Made by a program: the position numbers and the translations under genes. DNA of 64,000 nt from Chrysoperla carnea (taxonomy: Eukaryota; Arthropoda; Insecta; Neuroptera; Chrysopidae): positions 36,967,501 to 37,031,500 of the forward strand of contig NC_058341.1 of NCBI RefSeq assembly GCF_905475395.1, in the 5' to 3' direction. Under the pieces are notes generated by a model that worked only from the letters and a program-made list of their open reading frames with translations, was not told the DNA's origin and made no database searches. Shown here piece after piece: positions 48,515 to 59,314 of this stretch (positions are counted from its first letter, which is position 1; the number at the start of each line of letters is the position of its first letter).

Positions 48515-48665
48515 AACATTTAACGAACAGGTGGACGGACGGATAGAAATGAATAAATTAGGTTATTATGAACATCTGTACCCAAATTTTGTGTCTAATA
48601 TCAATATTTCTAAACGTTACAAACTTTAGACTAAATTTAATATATTCGTGTATATTTAAAATATA
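48515..48665 (+). repeat. dispersed repeat, fourth copy
   Basis: Contains GGTGGACGGACGGATAGAAA, TATGAACATCTGTACC, TTTCTAAACGTTACAAACTT and GACTAAATTTAATATA, matching the 36760 family with moderate divergence. Confidence 0.55.
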
Positions 48666-48879
48666 TTTGCAACAATAAATCACTCAACAGTTAGTTTTAA
48701 GTGATGCGTTATAAAGACACATAGTATAAAAGATATAAACTGTACCCAGAAGCCGAATTAAAAAATTTAGCTCCCGTAGGCAGTTAAAATAGTCACTCTA
48801 TTGTACCAAAGAGCTACATAACAGCCAAGCAATTCATTAAATATTGTATTAGACGAAACGGCTAGAAATCATTCAGGCC

Positions 48880-48965
48880 CCTATTTGAACAGTTCCGTTT
48901 AGTAAAAAGGCTAGATTGTTAATTGAACTGCTAATTGAGCTAGTTGGCTTGCTAGTTCATTACTT
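48880..48965 (+). repeat. fragment related to the WDR6-intron element
   Basis: GTTCCGTTTAGTAAAAAGG and GCTAGTTGGC match the inner and outer blocks of the element at 10729-11584. Only one end is present. Confidence 0.5.
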
Positions 48966-49333
48966 TTTTTGTATTGTAAACGCGGTTTTATTTGAAGATA
49001 ATAAAACGCCAACGCAAGGTAGAAATATTTAAAAATAGTAAACGATTTATACAATATAATGAATTTTCTGAATATTTTGAGTTCACTTTAAAAATATTTA
49101 TAAATTGGTAGCTTAAAATAATTTTACTTGTTTTGATTCATATACGTTGTTTTTAAATCTTTAGTGGCACTAATACATAAATTCATGAGAGTTTTTTTTT
49201 TTTTTTACTTAATACGTATTATTGAAATATAGTCGCAATCGTTTTTCGAAAAAGTTTACTATACACCTAATAAATAAAAACTCATTTTCCATTCTTTTGT
49301 TTTTTGGAAGGCTTGCGTGTCAATAATTTTAAA

Positions 49334-49336
<3 letters not shown>

Positions 49337-49367
<31 letters not shown>
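49337..49367. repeat. T31 homopolymer (A31 on the Pez strand)
   Basis: An uninterrupted run of 31 T on the plus strand, beginning 17 bases after the Pez stop codon when read on the minus strand. It lies in the presumed 3' UTR. Confidence 0.9.
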
Positions 49368-49368
<1 letters not shown>

Positions 49369-49384
49369 TACTTGTAAACGAAAT

Positions 49385-52300
49385 CTAAATTAATCGAGTT
49401 TGTTTAAGATAATGAATAAGTAGTGAATAAACAAACCTATATTGAGCAACAGTCTGAACCATATGAGCTCTTTGATGACGCAATAAACCAACCGTTCTAG
49501 CTATATCTAATTCTTGATTATGATCTAATGTATATAATAATAAATCGCATAATATAGCAACACCTGTTCGTCCAACACCCGCTGTACAATGGACCAAAGT
49601 AGGTGGATTTTTATTATGACCTGGAGGGATATCTTGTGCAACACTATGTTCACGTACAGATCTTAATTCTTCTAAAAATGCTAAGAAATGTGCTTGTGGA
49701 CCACCGGGTGTACCCATACCTCCTGATGGACAACCTTGTTCGCCCCATAAACCGTACATCATATGCCATACAGAACGATAATGCCTTGATTGACTATTAC
49801 ATAGACGTAATTTTGATGTGGAACAATTGCCAGTTGACTGCATAAATTCTGACCAAATTTGATACTAAAATATGGAAATTTATTATTAGAAAATTTCATG
49901 ATAAATTTTGTTCAACGATTTCGAAATTTAAGCTCCCAAAGCCTATAATTAATTTATGCTGTGCTTACCTGGCCAATATTAACATTTCTTTGATCACCGG
50001 TTGGAATATAATTTAAATCTTCTTGTGCATCAGTTAATTGTACAATCAAGTAAACATCCGCTTGCCAAATTGCATGCCAGAAATCTTCCAATGTATTTTT
50101 AGTTGGACCTTGCGCAGCAATATAAAATCGTTGTTTATTTCCAACAGTCGCAGTTAAATGAGAAGCATTTATATAACTAGAAATCATTTTCGACAAAGAT
50201 TAATAAAACTATCAGTGGTTTTTGGTAAAGAATAGTAGCTATGGGCCAAGATACAGATTCAAGAAAATAAATAAATTTATGCCAACTTGCAGATAATGTA
50301 TGTTCAGAAAATTTATAAAATACAAGTTTTATAAATATTGTTGGAAGCTTTTTTGATTAAAAAAATGAATTTGATCTCCGATTCATCACCTGGTTTTCCA
50401 TTCTCTTTATGAAACTTTCCTTAGAATTTATTTATATCAAAATGTTAAAAAGATGAATGCTATTATAAAATTATCAAATAAATTCCAATCAGGGAAGGCG
50501 CTGATTTTGCAGCAGAGAGTCTAAATTCGTCCTTTTTGGCGCCTCTTCTATTTCACAAGAAATAATTTTTGGCTTTAAGCGAGAATTATATTACTTACCC
50601 ATATTTGTTCTCCTTCGTTGGTATTAATCGAACGCGATTTTCTTCATAAGGAAGCACATCTTTAAAACGATTGCGCGATGCATTTTCTGGTAACAATGCT
50701 GTTGTAAAATCAGCATTTGCTTTTTTCTTGGAAATTTTTTCAAATTCAAAAAACAATTGACTATCAGTAAGTTTGTGTTCCAAAATTTGGCACTAAAAAA
50801 AAAACGATGAAATTGTAAAAAATTACAACGAAGGAATGGTAAAAAATAAAAAAAAATTACCATAGTTTCTTTATTAATGGTTGGCGGTAGTGGTTGAAAT
50901 CTTGGCAATCCAGTTGACCAACGATGTTTCTCTTTAACATCGATATTTGATTTATTTTTTTCACGACCTAATGTTGCTGATTTTGCTTTATCTGTTGATT
51001 TACTTTTACCAACTAACAAACCCCATCGTCGACGTTTTTTATCTTTTGCAGATGCAGAACTTCCTTGACTAGTATCGACAATAGTAAATGTTGAATTATG
51101 TGAAATTTGTTGATATGATAAATCAGATAATTTTGATAAATCAATGGCACTATTTTCTGAATTTTCAGTTTTACTACTAACATCATGATGATAATTTTCC
51201 GGAGACATATTAAATCCAAAATTACCACTAACAATGGCACTATTTTCTTGTTTATTTTCATTATCTAAACGAACGTTATTATTCGGCATGTTATGATTCT
51301 TTTGAAAATCGGGTTCGTCTTTCGATTGTTTCGATGATGAGAGTTTACGATGTACTGAATTTGTTGAATTCGATGTTGATTTATTTAACGAAGAACTTTG
51401 GTTTAATTGACTTAATTGTTGAGTTTCTAAATTATTATTTTCTTGTAATACAGTCTGATTATAAAGTCTGTTATTATTATCAACTGTATTTATCTGTGAA
51501 TTAAAAGCTTGTGCTATACTTTCATTTGGATAAATTTTTGGTGGTAAATTTTCATACATTCCTTCTTTGTTGTTTAATTGTGTTTGAAGACTAGTTCGAT
51601 GTTCGAATTGTAGGTGATTTCGTAAACCAGGTAATGTTTCTGGCGCGCTTTGTATACTTTCAGCACGTTCACGAGCTAATTCGTTACCTTGCCATGGTAG
51701 TGGTACATTTTCATAAATGGGTTCATTCGATGGTTTTAAATAATTCGATGTATTCGATGGATAAGCTTGATTTTCCATTAGTGCTGGCATACAGTAAATT
51801 ATATTACCATGTTCATCGATTATTTTTTGTATATGTTTTGTAATATCGCGATTCTCAACAATAACCGTTGGTTGACGCGTTGTAGCATCATAAACATAAT
51901 GCTTGTTATCGATAACAGATGCTAAATTTTCGTACGTACCATGCGCATTTGAACTCTGTAGATAACCGTGTGAAATATGATGATCGTATGGTAATTGATG
52001 TACTTGTTTTAAATAATGTCGATTTAATAAAGTTTTTGTCGATACTAAATCAGGACTCGAACCCGAAACATGTCCTATACCTGCTCCAAAATTATGGACA
52101 GGTATATTGAATCGTTGGGATGCAACAGCTAAATCAGGTGTTGAATTTGAACTTAATCGATTGCTTGGATACGGTGGTGGTGGTTTATATAGATGTAACA
52201 AATGCATTCCTTCTACTAGATCGGCCATATTGTAATATTGTAATTGTCGTTCTGAACCAGCAGTTTTTAATTGTTGATCATAATTAAAGCGTGCTTGTAT

Positions 52301-55300
52301 TGGGTGATGATGTAAAATTGCACTTGTATGTTCAATATTATTGTGTGTTACATCTGGATAATGTAAGCGGGGTGAATACATATCGGGTTTACGTATTTCT
52401 GGTTGTGAACTGTACAACGCATGACCTGTAAAATGCAATTATTTTAATTTATTCAATAATAATCGGTTACAGGATAAAGACAGTCTAGTTTAATTAAATC
52501 GACTTGAAATCACGGGAATATAATATAGTGGTCTTGAAACCCCTTTACAACCAGACATATAGACCAAGCAAATAACAAAATATCGAGTTAATAATTCATA
52601 ACTACAAACGGTTTGCAGATCCAAGGACGTTCTTTTCGCATTATACCGGCCTCCGATTTGTTATTTTTTAAAGCGATATAATAATATGCCTTGTGCAAAG
52701 TCACAGTTATCAAGTTGGGCTTTTCGTAGCCATTCCTTTATTCGGTAAATTACGGAACATTTTGCTATGTTAAATCGATGTACTATCAACTATCAACATA
52801 CCTGGCTCATGTGCATTTGCACGATACTTTTGTTGAATAGCTGTCTCATAATCGGGTGCTGCTCGATATGATGGTAACAACGCACGTAATTTTTCTACAT
52901 CGGATGTTAAATCTAAACACGATGTCGATTGAGCACGTTGTGATAATAATGGAAGATTTGGATCAATCCATTGCGGTTGTTGACTGGTCGGTGTTGAATG
53001 TTGTAAATTATTAAAATGTTGGTAATCCATGTTATTATGATGTGCTTGAATTTTTTCATGACTATCCGTTAAATTTGTTTCCGAGTTAATACATTCAAAG
53101 TTTGTGTTATTTGGTATATTTTGTATAGAATTGAGATTGACTCCTCCTCCTCCACCTGCTCCTGTTGACATAGATGTGGATTGTTGTGGCATCATGGCTT
53201 GTAATCGTGTATGAAATGTATGCTGATGTACGCACATACGCCATACGTGTTTTGCACTTTCAACATCACTAAATTGATACTGTACGGTATCTGATGAGTT
53301 TGTACATTCTATGGTAAAATATTTCTTATGATTTATCACATTACTTATATCTCTCCACCTGAAAACAATCAATTCGAAAGAGTATAAATTTTATTGTTTT
53401 AAATATTATTTTATTGTTTTAATTAAACTTAAAGGTAGGAAATTAATCATTTGATCCAATCGCCGGTGGAAAACGTTTTTCTGAGTGTACTTAACCAAAT
53501 CATATTCATGCGAACTTGTGCATTTTCGATATACGCTTTCGCTTATATATCAAAACGGCGAGGTTTGTTAAAAAATGTCAAGAGGCAAAAACTGTTTAGA
53601 ATGATCCAAAATATAATATCATTAAAAATCTACTGGTGCGGAGTTCCTTGAGTCAGATTGTTATCTCGGTTTTATTTCCTCGAGAATGAGATTTAGATTA
53701 CAAACCAGTGACTAATTAGAAAAAACGAAAGTTAAAATCGACGCTCCTGTGAACTTTCGTGTTTTGTGTTACTATAAGTAAAGCACTAAAATCTTTCGTA
53801 AACTATTTAAACTAAGATTCGTTAACTATTTAAAACCGCAAAACAATCAAGACTTACATATAAAATTTTCGTTCGCCATTTAATTCACAAACAACGTTAA
53901 TACCATTGAGACTAATACCAATTTCAACAATTTGAGCTTGATCGTCTCTAGCTATAAACTTTTCTTGTCCATAACCATCTAGCTGTTGGCACGCTGATAT
54001 ATATCGTTCCTCTGCAGTACCAGAAGGAAGCCCTCTTAATGCAGCATGTTGCCGTGTAGCTGCCTCGGTCAGTCTTTCGATCACATCCGATTCCGATTCA
54101 GTTAATTGCTATAATATAAATAATCGAATAAAAAAAACTATTAGATTTGAAATATTTTAAAATCTGAACTCACTTTTGGAAATAATTGAAAATCTTTTAA
54201 ATATTCTGGTGTATGCCGTTCTGCGTCATAGTTGCCAAATTCTGCTTGCATGCTATAGCTTGCTAGTAGAACTGATTGTTGTGGTGTTATCGAAATTCGC
54301 CCTTCAATAACATCCATCTGAAATTATAAATGGACATCAGTAAGGTAGCTATCTGAGTGTACAAGTGGGCTAAGTTGTAAGATTTTATGTTTGAAATGAA
54401 GGTAGGTGGACACAAGGATCTAATTTTAAAATTCCTTGTTGGTTCCCGATTTTTCAAAATAATTAAAGTCACAGATATTACAGCGGTGTCCAAAATTCGG
54501 TACGAAAATCTTTATTTTGCAGATATTTTTGATCGAGAAATGAAACGATTCGAGAAATGATTTTTCGAAAGGAATTTTGGACGATATCTCATAGACTATG
54601 AATCCAATCATGCAAGTAACCAGATTTTTGTATTTTTATTAAATTAATAATTATTTTATGTACTACTGAGTTTTATCGAAATTTTCTAAATATTTTGCAA
54701 TTTTCTTATAGCAGTTCGATCGAGAAATGGCTTTTCTTGGTAAATCAATAAATTTTAAATATCAGATGAATAAAAGTATTATGTATTTAACAATTAAAAT
54801 AAGAAAATTTCAAATATTTCCTATGATGAAGCCCGTAATTCGGTGTGAAATCCTACATTTTGAAAAGATTTTCGGCTTTATCTAATGAAATACTCATCTA
54901 GTCGTCAAATTTATTAAATATTTGTACTTTTTGGGTTTTCTAGAGTAATTAGGATCCAAAAATCACCAAAATTAAGTTTATTTGACTATTATACACATAT
55001 TTATTGCTTAGTGTAACAAGATGAGACAAAGGAGCTTGCAAAGGGCAAAAATTAAACTTTATTCCTTTTACAAAACGGCTTGAATTTCCGATTGCCATGC
55101 ACTTCGAGTAAGTAAATTACATCAAGCTCACTTCTTTACCCTAAACACGAGCCGTGGCATGGTGTTATTTAACGAAACAAAAAGTATCGCATTTTTATTT
55201 TTGTGGAGTGTTTAATCTAAATTCTTCCCACTCATTCAATTTAAATGTTGCAGCAATAAATAATAAAATTATTCTATTTTTTTTCAAAGTTATACCAAAA

Positions 55301-58300
55301 TCAGTTTCTTACTTCTTTTTATGGTAAACTTCCATTTAAAATAATTTTATCTTTACCATTAATCATAACAAAATGTGGGCGTTTTCATAAGTGCATATAT
55401 AGACGATAATAAATTTATTATTTATATAAACAATATCTAATAACTGTTTTGAAGAATGGCAGATTTTGACGTAAAATAGCTCAATTTTAAATTTTACTAA
55501 TATACATGTCTTTCAATTCTAAATGAATAAATGGAGATGATGATGACTAAATTTTTTTTATCATTTTTGAAAATCTTTAGAAGAAAATCTTCAATTTCTC
55601 CCAACCTTTATTTATTTCCAAATTTTTCAATTTCAAATTTGAATTCTAAAAAACTCTTCTACATTTTTGAATTCATTTATTTTAAGAGCTTGTTTTCGAT
55701 AAATAATAGAAGACCTGGTTTAAATTGATTAAAATATTCAGTTATTTCAAAATCTGCCTTTCTGAAAAGAAAAAAACTGATCGACTTCGGAAAAAAAAAA
55801 CAAAATAACCTTTAATTGCAGAAAATAATGATATCTTGATGTTTCGTCCGTTAATAGGTTGTTTACGGGATGTGTTATGTAAAACATAACTCGAAGTAAT
55901 AATTGGGGCCCTGATGCATACTTGTCAAGTTGCCTTTTTACTGGTCTCTCCATCTCCAGCCATCTAGGATTATTATTAGGACCTGCAAAAAAAAACATTT
56001 TTAAGGTTTTTTTTTTTTTTTTTTTAATTTTTTAATACGTAAAAATAACATCTTTAAATTATTAACTAAATTGAAGTAATTTGAAATCAAATCAATCATA
56101 GTCCAACGATTCAATCATAGATTCCAACAATCTCTTTTAGATTAAAAAAAAAATTCTGGGCGACTTTAAACGTGTGCAAACTATTAAAAAGCATATTTTT
56201 AATTTAAAATTTCCTGACAAACTCTCTATTTTATTATTTTAAAATATATCAATTTACGAAAATCGTATAGATTTCATTACCAATCAAATTTTACGACACC
56301 TATAAAAATGGCTTGCATTCGAACAAACAAATTTCTTCAGGAATTATTATCAATAGTAAATTATTGTGAATGAAGAAAATGTTTTTAATGAAATCAATAA
56401 TACTTTTTTCGGTGAATATTAATTTGATACTTTTTTATAAATATATTTTTTAAGGACTCCCACACAGGCTTTATAGAAAATTCCATTAAAAGATTTCCAT
56501 GAAACTCTAATTTCAATACTAAGCTAAGATTTAAATAATTTCATCAATAATTTTCTTTTGAAAACAATTATCGCGAAAGAGTGAATCTGGGATACAATTG
56601 GTGCAGACTTTAAAAGATATGAAGAAATTACTAATAAAATATTTATTGTAAAACTATTTTTTACTCTTTAGTCAAACTTTCCTCGCTTATTGATAAATCA
56701 GAACTTAATATATTCCACTTTAAAGATCGATTCAGATTTAAAAAAAAAAGGAGGATAAACATTATAAATATTACAAAAATTATAGAACAAAATATAAAAT
56801 TATTTTATTATTTTTAAAAACATCTTCTTTTTGATTATCTTGCTTTTTTCGTTAATTAATAAAATGAATATTTTAATTTAGATTATTATAGTCGCTGAAA
56901 TTGTTTCCGCCAAGAATTCAGCAAATCGTTTTAGAAAGACATCCGCAAGTTTTAACCAACCATATGAATTATCAGTACCTGAAGATTGGTTGAAACATGA
57001 AACAGTAAATTTACTTCAAAGGTATGCAAGGAAAAATAGACATCAACAAGGAACGTCTAATGCATTTCCAACGATTTCTCATGCAAGAAAAAATTTCTTG
57101 AATCAAATAACAAAGTATAAAAAGTTGCGATTGTGGCATCCATCAAAACGATTATTTTCACTATCACATTCCTACCAACCTCCACAAAATGTAAGAAGAG
57201 TTTATACTAGTAAAAAGTTCTTAAAAAAACAATTTAGAACACCCAAATCCAAAAAAATGTACCATTCATTTCCTAAACATACGAGGTCTTCATGGAGCAA
57301 TAAAAATCGTCAGAAATTGGACTCACAATTTATACTTCTTAAATTAAAAAAAAAGTATTATTTATTTCCTAAACTGGCGAGACCCTCATGGCACAATAAA
57401 AATCGTCAGCAAATGGGCTCACAGGAACAGAAACAACGCAGAGAAAGCCAACGCACGCTTAGAATTATAAATAAACTAACAACAATAATAAAAAATTTAA
57501 GAAATTACATGAGGAATCGCGACGAAGAAAGATTGAAATTAAATGCAACCAACAAGGATTCGAGAATGATATGCCCTCAGCAATCCTCTCAGCCAATCTA
57601 TTTACAATTACCTAATTTACAATCACTTCATTCCTTGTCACCATATTTAGAGTCACTTCAAGCCGGACAATCATCTTATTTACCAAATTTAAAGTTATTA
57701 GCCTATTTACAGGCGCTTAATTCACAGGCACCTGATATACAATTACCTAATGTGCAGTCACTTAATTCAACCCGCCAACAGCCTTCCTATTCACAAGAAC
57801 CGAATCCAAATCAAGAACATTCACAGCAGCTGTCTAATCAACAAAATTCGAATCCAAATCAAAGCAAAAATCGACAAAAATCGCGTGCAGAAAATGATAA
57901 CCAGCAAACAACAAAAAATAACGACTCAGAAGAATTCTATACAGAAAAACATTTTCCACCTACATCAACAGTAACTCGAAAATATTAATAAAACCCGGAA
58001 AAAATGTATGAAAAAGTTTAAAAAGGCAAGTTTGATCTGAATCTGACTCGAATTACGAAAAATAAATAAAATAGCAAGTAAGTACATTTATGATTGATAA
58101 TATTATCCTAACTCATTCAAAATTTATAATTCTATAGGAAATCATGGTATGCAAACTCTATAAGCCAAAATTGTCGAATAAGCATTTTTTTGAAAAATAT
58201 ATATTTTGAATATATTACAAAACCACACTATTTCAATAATTCGGTATCATAAATCAAAACAAAACATCAATAGACGGTAAAAGGAGAAAAATAATTATAA

Positions 58301-58694
58301 TTCTACTGTAATTTGAGCATAGGAATTTAATTATTTAAAAACAAAGTGAAATATTTCGTTTCCAAATATGGGAATCTATATTCATATCCGTTCTTAGTAT
58401 GGAATATTGAAATTATTTGAATTCTTTTATTAAATATTTCTTATTATCCTGGTCATAATACAAGGATACATAAAAATTACCTGTACATCTGGGAATATAC
58501 TGTAATCCAAAAAACTCTGATTGATTCAGCCCCAAACGCTGACATACATTATCCAAACAATCCCGTCCTGTGCTCTCCGAACCCAATGTACATTCCAAGG
58601 AGCCTCCATCAAGCAATTCAACCCCGCAAACAAATAAAGATTTGGAGACAACATTATATTGGCGAGATTTTTTCAATCGTAATTTAAAAGGCAT
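49385..58694 (-). CDS. Pez: FERM-domain tyrosine phosphatase Pez (PTPN14/PTPN21 class)
   Basis: Non-receptor phosphatase linking junctions/cytoskeleton to Hippo signalling; fly Pez binds Kibra and vertebrate PTPN14 binds YAP (family knowledge). Nine exons: 58694-58481, 55982-55810, 54317-54174, 54108-53858, 53358-52802, 52425-50861, 50792-50599, 50176-49969 and 49864-49385, giving 1261 residues with all phases consistent. FERM is about residues 1-330 (LNQSEFFGLQYIP, RPVKRQLDKYA, RYHYFLQLK, QAEFGNYDAE, WRDISNV). The linker holds LPSYRAAPDYETA, SQPEIRKP and the WW ligand PPPPYP. Phosphatase: NRFKDVLPYEENRV, YINASH, HCTAGVGRTG and QTVAQYRFVY, ending in TRLI as in vertebrates. Odd points: the WPD loop reads LWGEQGCP and the signature has Thr where Ser is usual. 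The 3' UTR has an A31 run. Intron 1 contains a gene on the other strand. Confidence 0.95.
54890..55000. repeat. dispersed repeat, copy in Pez intron 2
   Basis: Contains GTACTTTTTGGGTTTTCTAG and TCACCAAAATTAAG, related to the repeat at 6525 and 7150. Similar AAATCAAGTTTATTTAACTA occurs near 60205 in the BCKDHA intron. Confidence 0.4.
56882..57988 (+). CDS. unrecognised basic Gln/Asn-rich protein, probably secreted, nested in Pez intron 1
   Basis: I do not recognise this protein. An open frame runs from 56882 to the stop at 57986-57988 (368 codons), opposite in strand to Pez. The first residues, IIIVAEIVSAKNS, look like the end of a signal peptide. Immediately upstream, ATG at 56864 gives MNILI and then TAG in the same frame. 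Either TTTAG is a splice acceptor and the start lies in an earlier exon, or the TAG is a nonsense change in a one-exon gene. The mature part is Lys/Arg-rich, with a repeated unit (YHSFPKHTRSSWSNKNRQ, later YLFPKLARPSWHNKNRQ), then LPNLQSL-type repeats and a Q/N/S-rich tail. No enzyme domain. Could be a fast-evolving secreted or structural protein. AATAAA overlaps the stop region. Confidence 0.55.
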   Translation: MIIVAEIVSAKNSANRFRKTSASFNQPYELSVPEDWLKHETVNLLQRYARKNRHQQGTSNAFPTISHARKNFLNQITKYKKLRLWHPSKRLFSLSHSYQPPQNVRRVYTSKKFLKKQFRTPKSKKMYHSFPKHTRSSWSNKNRQKLDSQFILLKLKKKYYLFPKLARPSWHNKNRQQMGSQEQKQRRESQRTLRIINKLTTIIKNLRNYMRNRDEERLKLNATNKDSRMICPQQSSQPIYLQLPNLQSLHSLSPYLESLQAGQSSYLPNLKLLAYLQALNSQAPDIQLPNVQSLNSTRQQPSYSQEPNPNQEHSQQLSNQQNSNPNQSKNRQKSRAENDNQQTTKNNDSEEFYTEKHFPPTSTVTRKY

Positions 58695-59314
58695 GACTAT
58701 TTATTTACACTGCCATATATAAATCACAAATTTTCAGGTTTTTTTACTTTAGTTAAAACATATTTATTATTTAAAAAACAAATTAAATGTTCTATAATTA
58801 GACAAACACTCAATTATAACATATTAAAAATAATTTTAAAAAACATCATTTTTGTTAAAAAGTGACACATTATTTTAAAATTATTGGTTTTTGATTTTTT
58901 TTCGCTGTTAGTTTGGTAACAAACTGTCAATCTTCAAAGTTTTTTATTGGTTCAATAGCTGATGCTATCTAGTGTTAAAATATGAAACAAATGTAAATAT
59001 TTGACACCAAATTTGAAATATAAACTATTTGTGAACAAAAATTAATTTTAAATTTTCTTCTTAAAAAATTATTTTTTAATCAACTATACTACAATATTTT
59101 TAATGGATAAAATTGATATAATTTTCGCATTTCATTCAATATATAAATTAAAAATTATGCCTTTATTTACTTTTAATGACCTTTTGATCCTAAATTATTT
59201 GTTTATAACAAGTTTATTTTATTCAATTTATGTAGATTATTGTAGAATGTAGATTACATTTTATACGTATAGATTGAGATTTTTTGCTGATGTAATACTG
59301 TTTTTTTATTAAAA
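58695..59314. promoter_or_regulatory. divergent intergenic region of Pez and BCKDHA
   Basis: The two start codons face away from each other across 620 bp. No coding exon lies between, so this DNA holds both promoters and 5' UTRs. It is AT-rich and I see no definable motif. Confidence 0.5.

Noticed and set aside
50624-50860. Extension of the large Pez exon frame downstream
   Set aside because: The donor ATG|GTAATT at 50861 and the exon 7 start at 50792 restore the conserved CQILEHKL segment; the readthrough tail is intron.
51013-52110. Small open frames overlapping Pez exons on either strand
   Set aside because: They are shadows of the 1.5-kb coding exon, without splice or domain support.
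53451-53651. 66-residue plus-strand open frame in a Pez intron
   Set aside because: No homology, no splice context and no composition shift.
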